A DNA stretch of 21,710 nucleotides from Erythrobacter donghaensis (lineage in GTDB: Bacteria > Pseudomonadota > Alphaproteobacteria > Sphingomonadales > Sphingomonadaceae). The stretch's first letter is position 1. Each line of letters opens with the position of its first letter. The stretch lies in contig NZ_LSJS01000168.1 of the NCBI RefSeq assembly GCF_001557325.1, positions 1 to 21,710 on the forward strand, given 5' to 3'. Below are positions 18,007-21,710 of this stretch, in pieces. The position numbers and the translations under genes were made by a program. Below the pieces are notes generated by a model. It worked only from the letters and a program-made list of their open reading frames with translations, was not told where the DNA came from and did no database searches.

Positions 18007-18102
18007 CGGTTTTGTTCTACAGTTCGTCCTGTGAGACACTCGTTTTGCCGAATCGCGGATCCTCCGCGGGGCGGATCGAAGCTCAGGCGGGAGCATTTGA
18101 TC

Positions 18103-18384
18103 ATGGCACATACCGGAACCGGCTATTTTGACCGTAAGGGCAATTTCTACAAGAATGCGCGCGATGCGACGGTGAGCGATCTGGCTGCGATGCTCGGCAA
18201 GATCGGCGACGGCGAGAGCCTTGCGCCCGGCATTGCCAACATGCTGCTGGAACGGCGTGCCGATATCGAGCAGCTGTTTGGCGAACATGACCGGATGCTG
18301 GAGGAAGAGGCAGCCCTGAAGGCTGCGCGCATCACGCAGACAGGTGACAATATCGCCCAGCTCCCGAGCCGCCCGGCGCATTGA
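18103..18384 (+). CDS. Unknown small protein (93 residues)
   Basis: I do not recognise a family. The protein begins MAHTGTGYFDRKGNFYKNA, then has two probable helices, about residues 22-50 and 50-78, the second strongly charged (LERRADIEQLFGEHDRMLEEEAALKAA) and possibly coiled-coil. It has no signal peptide or membrane segment. ATG 18103 is preceded by GGGAG (18089-18093) at 9 bases. A GTG at 18031 is in frame but lies in the intergenic region with no ribosome site, so it is rejected. The gene follows pccA after 172 bases and probably has its own promoter. It converges with the GNAT gene, 10 bases between stops. Confidence 0.75.
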   Translation: MAHTGTGYFDRKGNFYKNARDATVSDLAAMLGKIGDGESLAPGIANMLLERRADIEQLFGEHDRMLEEEAALKAARITQTGDNIAQLPSRPAH

Positions 18385-18399
18385 TTTTGCGCGATCAAT
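18380..18399. terminator. Weak hairpin spanning two convergent stop codons
   Basis: ATTGAT (18380-18385) and ATCAAT (18394-18399) form a 6-bp AT-rich stem around an 8-base loop. It covers the stop codons of the small unknown gene (plus) and the GNAT gene (minus). The stem is weak and no T-run follows, so a role as bidirectional terminator is only a possibility. Confidence 0.25.
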
Positions 18400-18853
18400 C
18401 CAGTGCCAGATGGAGGCACTGGTTGAAGTCGGTGAGGATGTAATCGGCGAAGGCCGTGCCATTCACGAACCCGCGTCGGCGGTAGAGCGTCAGCGCAGGC
18501 TCGAAGGCGGGGCCGCTGCCGGTCTCTAGGCTGAGCGTCCGCAAACCCTCGGCGCGGGCGTGGGCGATGATTGTCTCGAGCAGCGCCGCGGCGATCCCCC
18601 GTCGCAGGAAATCGGGGTGGGTGCGCATCGACTTCACTTCCGCCGACACCGCATCGAGCCGCTTCATCGCACCAACCGCGGCGATCCGCTCGTCCACCTC
18701 GGCAGCCCACACCGTCACGCCCTCGGCTTGCAGGCCCGACAGATCGAGCGCGAAGCTGAGGCCCGGCGGCGAGCCTTCAAGCATGGCGCGCTGGTGGAAG
18801 GCGATGAGGTCCTGGACGCGCGGGTCGGCAAGGTCGGCGAGCGCGATGTGCAA
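18395..18853 (-). CDS. GNAT-family N-acetyltransferase
   Basis: The 152-residue protein is a GCN5-related acetyltransferase that would move acetyl from acetyl-CoA to an amine. The acetyl-CoA loop is R84-R85-G86-I87-A88 (HPDFLRRGIAAALLE), followed by LSLETGSGPAFEPALTLYRRRGF, the C-terminal signature of many small GNATs. The acceptor is unknown. The start appears to be TTG at 18853, supported by GAGGA 8 bases upstream on the minus strand. The stop of the cyclase gene lies 4 bases before this TTG, so the two are almost certainly co-translated. It is the last gene of the aroK-aroB-cyclase-GNAT run. Confidence 0.88.
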   Translation of the reverse strand: MHIALADLADPRVQDLIAFHQRAMLEGSPPGLSFALDLSGLQAEGVTVWAAEVDERIAAVGAMKRLDAVSAEVKSMRTHPDFLRRGIAAALLETIIAHARAEGLRTLSLETGSGPAFEPALTLYRRRGFVNGTAFADYILTDFNQCLHLALD

Positions 18854-18857
18854 GGTT

Positions 18858-19628
18858 TCAGTCCTCGATCATCGCCACTGCCCGGATCCAGCCGGCGCTG
18901 GCGCGCGCGATCTTGACCGGGAAGCAGCTGACGGTGAAGCCGAAAGGCGGCAGCGCGGCGAGGTTCGCCAGCTTCTCGATCTGGTAATAGGGGCGGATGC
19001 GTCCGGCCTTGTGGCCTTCCCAGATGATCGACGGGTCGCGCGTCTCGGCCCAGGCCTTCGCGGTGTGGCTGAAGGGCGCGTCCCAGCTCCAGGCGTCGGT
19101 GCCGACCACTTCGATCCCCTGCGCCGTGAGCCACAAGGTCGCCTCCGCGCCGAGGCCGACGCCCTGATCGGTGAAGCCCTCGCTGCCGTAGACCGCGCCC
19201 GATTGCACCAGCACGATGTCGAGCGGCTGCAAGGTGTAGCCGATGCGCGCCAGCTCCGCCTGCACCTCGGCGGCGCTGACGACATGGCCGTGCGGGAGGT
19301 GCGAGAAGTCGAGCTTCACGCCGGGACGCAGGAAGCGGTCGAGCGGGGCCTCGTCGATGCTGGGCGCGGGAGTCGCGCCGCAATCGGTGGTCGAATGGAA
19401 GTGCCACGGCGCGTCCATGTGGGTGCCATTGTGGGTGGAAAGCTCGACGAACTCCACCGCCCAGCCTTCGCCATCGGGCAGGTCTTCGCGCTTGAGGCCG
19501 GGGAAGAACATCGCGATCTGTTCCCACGTGGTCTCGTGGGTCATGTAGGTCACCTTGGGCCGCATCACCTCGGGATCGGAGACCACGTCGTTGGTGATCG
19601 GGATCGAGAGGTCGATGAAGCGGGTCAT
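18858..19628 (-). CDS. Cyclase-family metal hydrolase (kynurenine formamidase-like)
   Basis: The 256-residue protein belongs to the cyclase/KynB-like family (PF04199). The signature HNGTHMDAPWHF supplies metal ligands H66, H70 and D72 and the adjacent H76, in the expected N-terminal third. Family members hydrolyse amide or ester bonds, such as N-formylkynurenine, or act as isatin hydrolases; the protein is longer than bacterial KynB (about 210 residues), so kynurenine formamidase is not assured. Its ATG overlaps the aroB stop (ATGA, 19625-19628) and has GAGGAA 8 bases upstream, inside aroB. Coupling to shikimate-pathway genes hints at aromatic metabolism, but this is only context. Confidence 0.88.
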   Translation of the reverse strand: MTRFIDLSIPITNDVVSDPEVMRPKVTYMTHETTWEQIAMFFPGLKREDLPDGEGWAVEFVELSTHNGTHMDAPWHFHSTTDCGATPAPSIDEAPLDRFLRPGVKLDFSHLPHGHVVSAAEVQAELARIGYTLQPLDIVLVQSGAVYGSEGFTDQGVGLGAEATLWLTAQGIEVVGTDAWSWDAPFSHTAKAWAETRDPSIIWEGHKAGRIRPYYQIEKLANLAALPPFGFTVSCFPVKIARASAGWIRAVAMIED

Positions 19629-20746
19629 CCGCGCAGTTCCTCATCCATGAAGGCGGCGATGTCGGCGAGGTCGACATCGCGCGCCACGTAAGCCTCGCCC
19701 AGCGCGCGCAGGAGAAGGAAGGGAAGGGTGGTGCCTTCGGCCTTCTTGTCGTGGCGCATATGGTCGACCAGCGCGGCCCCGTTGCAGGCAAGGCCGAGCG
19801 AGGGGAGCGAGGCGGGGAGCCCCGCCGCCGCAATTGCTGCCGCCGCCCGCGCGGCGTCCCCGTCGGAAATCTCGCCCCGCCGCGCCGAATACCTTGCCGC
19901 CAGCACCATGCCCAATGCGACCGCCTCGCCATGCAGCAGCCGGTCGGAAAAGCCGGTCTCGGCCTCCAGCGCATGGCCGAAGGTGTGCCCGAGGTTGAGC
20001 AGCGCGCGCTGGTCGAGCGTCTCGCGCTCGTCGGCCGCCACGATCCGCGCCTTCATCGCGATGCTGGTGGCGATGGCGTTTTCGAGCGCGTGCGGCTCGC
20101 GCGCGAGCACCTTGTCGCCGTTCGCCTCGAGCCAGGAGAAGAAGGCCGCATCGCCGAGCAGGCCGTATTTGAGCACCTCGGCGAAGCCAGCGCGCATCTC
20201 CCGATCGGGCAGGGTGTCGAGCACCAGCGGGTCGATCAGCACCTGCGAAGGCTGATGAAAGGCGCCGATCAGGTTCTTGCCCGCGCGCGTGTTGATCGCG
20301 GTCTTGCCGCCCACCGAGCTGTCGACCTGTGCCAGCAGCGTCGTCGGCAGTTGCACGAAGCCCACGCCGCGTTTGGTGATCGCACAGGCGAAGCCGACGA
20401 GATCGCCGACCACGCCGCCGCCGAGCGCGAAGACATGGTCCGAACGCGTGACGCCGAGGGCCAGCAGCCAGTCGCACAGGCGCTCGAGCACGGCCCAGCT
20501 CTTGGCATCCTCGCCCGGTTCGACGACGAACCATTCGGCCTTGAGGCCCACCCACGCCAGGCGGTCGTTCACATCGCCCGCAAAGATGTCGCGGGTGTTG
20601 GTGTCGGCCACGAAAGGCACGGCACGATCCGTGCGGCTGTAGCGCGTCAGATAGGGCTCGGCGTGTTCGACGATCCGGTCGAGCAGGCCCCTCTCGATCA
20701 CCACCTCATAAGCGCGCCCGGCCAGCGCGACGGGAATTACAGCCAT
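19625..20746 (-). CDS. aroB: 3-dehydroquinate synthase
   Basis: This is the second enzyme of the shikimate pathway, converting DAHP to 3-dehydroquinate with NAD and a divalent metal. The 373-residue protein shows the NAD-binding GGGVVGDLVGF (109-119), AQVDSSVGGKT (139-149), and metal ligands E190 (GFAEVLKYG), H254 (LGHTFGHA) and H272 (LLHGEA), with H258 as the usual catalytic His. ATG 20746 gives the standard MAVIPVALAGRAYEV opening. The longer open frame runs back into aroK and is a shadow. The start lies within the end of aroK (10-base overlap), the classic aroK-aroB order. Confidence 0.97.
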   Translation of the reverse strand: MAVIPVALAGRAYEVVIERGLLDRIVEHAEPYLTRYSRTDRAVPFVADTNTRDIFAGDVNDRLAWVGLKAEWFVVEPGEDAKSWAVLERLCDWLLALGVTRSDHVFALGGGVVGDLVGFACAITKRGVGFVQLPTTLLAQVDSSVGGKTAINTRAGKNLIGAFHQPSQVLIDPLVLDTLPDREMRAGFAEVLKYGLLGDAAFFSWLEANGDKVLAREPHALENAIATSIAMKARIVAADERETLDQRALLNLGHTFGHALEAETGFSDRLLHGEAVALGMVLAARYSARRGEISDGDAARAAAAIAAAGLPASLPSLGLACNGAALVDHMRHDKKAEGTTLPFLLLRALGEAYVARDVDLADIAAFMDEELRG

Positions 20747-21306
20747 TGACCAATCGCCTCGATGATCGCGCGCGCGGTGTCGGCGTGGGGGCCGGTCTCG
20801 CTGACGATACGGATATGCGCCTGCCCGTAGAACGGCGCCCGCTCGCGCGCCAGCCGGGTGAGGATCTCGTGCGGGTCGCCCTGCTTCAGCAGCGGACGGT
20901 TGCCGCGCCGCGCGGTGCGTTCGACCAGCGTGTCGACGTCGCAATCGATCCACACCGCGATGCCTTGTTCGAGCACCGCCGCGCGCGTCTGGGGATCGAC
21001 GAAGGCGCCGCCGCCGGTCGCGATCACGCCGTGACCCTCGGCCAGCAGGCGGGCGATCACGCGCCGTTCGCCGTCACGGAAATAGGCCTCGCCGAAGGCC
21101 TCGAAGATCTCCGGGATCGAGCGCCGGGCGGCCTCGGCGATGGCATCGTCGGCATCGACGAAATCGCGCCCGAGCATGGCGGCGAGCTTGCGCCCCACGG
21201 TCGACTTGCCCACGCCCATCAGCCCCACCAGCACCACCGGCCGCGTGATGCGCGCGGCGATGGCGGCGATATCGCGATCATGGGGGGAGGGGCACGCGGC
21301 GGACAT
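20737..21306 (-). CDS. aroK: Shikimate kinase
   Basis: This enzyme phosphorylates shikimate with ATP. The 189-residue protein has the P-loop GLMGVGKST (28-36), the shikimate-binding acidic segment DADDAI (51-56), FRDGE (76-80, R77), GGG (98-100) and the lid Arg in NRPLL (R137). About 20 residues precede the first strand, a modest N-terminal extension common in alphaproteobacteria. ATG 21306 is chosen because upstream codons give low-complexity sequence. No Shine-Dalgarno is obvious. A possible promoter on the minus strand (TTGCGC at 21343-21338, 15-base spacer, TATAGG at 21322-21317) would start transcription almost at the ATG, so a leaderless message is conceivable. It heads the minus-strand operon. 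Confidence 0.95.
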   Translation of the reverse strand: MSAACPSPHDRDIAAIAARITRPVVLVGLMGVGKSTVGRKLAAMLGRDFVDADDAIAEAARRSIPEIFEAFGEAYFRDGERRVIARLLAEGHGVIATGGGAFVDPQTRAAVLEQGIAVWIDCDVDTLVERTARRGNRPLLKQGDPHEILTRLARERAPFYGQAHIRIVSETGPHADTARAIIEAIGQWL

Positions 21307-21344
21307 TGCCGCAAGGCCTATAGATGGGCTAGGGCACGCGCAAT

Positions 21345-21539
21345 ATGGCAAACTTGCGGCAAGAGCGTCTGACCCCTGGCGGTTTCGAGCAGGCTCCCCC
21401 TCGGCGGCGCGGGCGGCGCTGGCCGTGGCTCGCTGGGGTGGCGGCGCTCGGCCTCCTTGCGCTGGCGTGGTTCGAGGGGGGCGAGGAACCGCTGCGCCCG
21501 ATCGCCGAGGACGTGAGCCTGCCGGAGCAGGGGCAATGA
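21345..21539 (+). CDS. Small single-pass membrane protein (64 residues)
   Basis: I do not recognise a family. The protein has a basic N-terminus with a cluster PPRRRGRR, then one hydrophobic helix about residues 27-43 (WPWLAGVAALGLLALAW), then a short acidic tail (FEGGEEPLRPIAEDVSLPEQGQ). The positive-inside rule suggests a cytoplasmic N-terminus and periplasmic tail. It is divergent from aroK, with 38 bases between starts. Its stop overlaps the ATG of the next gene (ATGA), so both are probably co-translated and act together at the envelope. Confidence 0.65.
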   Translation: MANLRQERLTPGGFEQAPPRRRGRRWPWLAGVAALGLLALAWFEGGEEPLRPIAEDVSLPEQGQ

Positions 21540-21710
21540 GCGGAAGGCAACGGAGCTTCTCGGCGAGCGTGCTCGCCATCGCCGCGGCAGGCACGCTCGG
21601 CGCGGCGGGGCTGACGGGGTTCGCCCTGGCGCAGGGCAAGCCCGAATCGCTGCTGCCTCCGGGCTTCGACGATCCCGCCCCCGCGCCGAGCCCGCGCCAG
21701 AGCCCGGCCC
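21536..21710 (+). CDS. Exported proline-rich protein, 5' part only
   Basis: The reading frame opens at ATG 21536, overlapping the previous stop, and runs off the window. The visible 58 residues begin MSGRQRSFS, continue with an Ala/Gly/Leu-rich hydrophobic stretch (SVLAIAAAGTLGAAGLTGF), then ALAQGKPES, which looks like a signal peptide with cleavage after an AxA-like site near residue 33. The mature start is rich in Pro and Ala (DDPAPAPSPRQSP). The product cannot be named from this fragment; a periplasmic or secreted protein is likely. Confidence 0.65.
   Translation, partial: MSGRQRSFSASVLAIAAAGTLGAAGLTGFALAQGKPESLLPPGFDDPAPAPSPRQSPA

Noticed and set aside
17949..18131. 60-codon open frame after pccA
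   Set aside because: No ribosome site, Cys/Phe-rich unstructured translation, and it overlaps the better supported gene at 18103 in another frame.

Overview
The window looks like chromosome of a GC-rich alphaproteobacterium, most likely Sphingomonadales (Erythrobacteraceae or Sphingomonadaceae). This is an inference from high-GC codon use, the alphaproteobacterial-type glutathione reductase signature (GGTCVIRGC), the propionyl-CoA gene set, and two palindromic intergenic elements of a kind I associate with these genomes. It is densely coded. No gene-free stretch reaches 300 bases, and I see no tRNA, rRNA, CRISPR array or insertion sequence.

Layout. (1) 1-5015, plus strand: a DEAD-box RNA helicase with a long arginine/glycine-rich tail, a strong hairpin (1788-1815), glutathione reductase, then an extended and a classical short-chain dehydrogenase in tandem. 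(2) 5012-6118, minus strand: a DAO-family FAD oxidoreductase whose stop codon shares a CTAG with the stop of the convergent dehydrogenase. (3) 6223-17930, plus strand: a long, tightly packed cluster for propionyl-CoA to succinyl-CoA conversion, with pccB at one end and pccA at the other, and mce, a crotonase, scpA and bioB between. Interspersed are two lower-GC unknown genes, an esterase, a small membrane protein, a DUF3445/heme-dependent oxidative N-demethylase-like gene, an 11-codon ORF and a vapBC toxin-antitoxin pair. (4) 17931-18384: a short intergenic region with an inverted repeat, then a small unknown gene. (5) 18395-21306, minus strand: a coupled aroK-aroB-cyclase-GNAT operon. (6) 21345-end, plus strand: two small envelope-type genes, the last cut by the window edge.

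How the genes work together. PccA (biotin carboxylase plus biotin carrier) and PccB (carboxyltransferase) make methylmalonyl-CoA from propionyl-CoA, Mce epimerises it, and the cobalamin-dependent ScpA isomerises it to succinyl-CoA. BioB would supply the biotin that PccA carries. The crotonase may feed acyl-CoA intermediates into the route. Seven junctions in this cluster are 4-base ATGA or GTGA start/stop overlaps, including those made by genes with no obvious link to propionate, so much of the block is probably translationally coupled.

The most unusual items are: two intergenic cloverleaf palindromes with the same architecture but different sequence, sitting just before the crotonase and scpA starts; the coupled esterase/membrane/N-demethylase/micro-ORF cassette between bioB and vapBC; and the low-GC genes lodged inside an otherwise metabolic operon.
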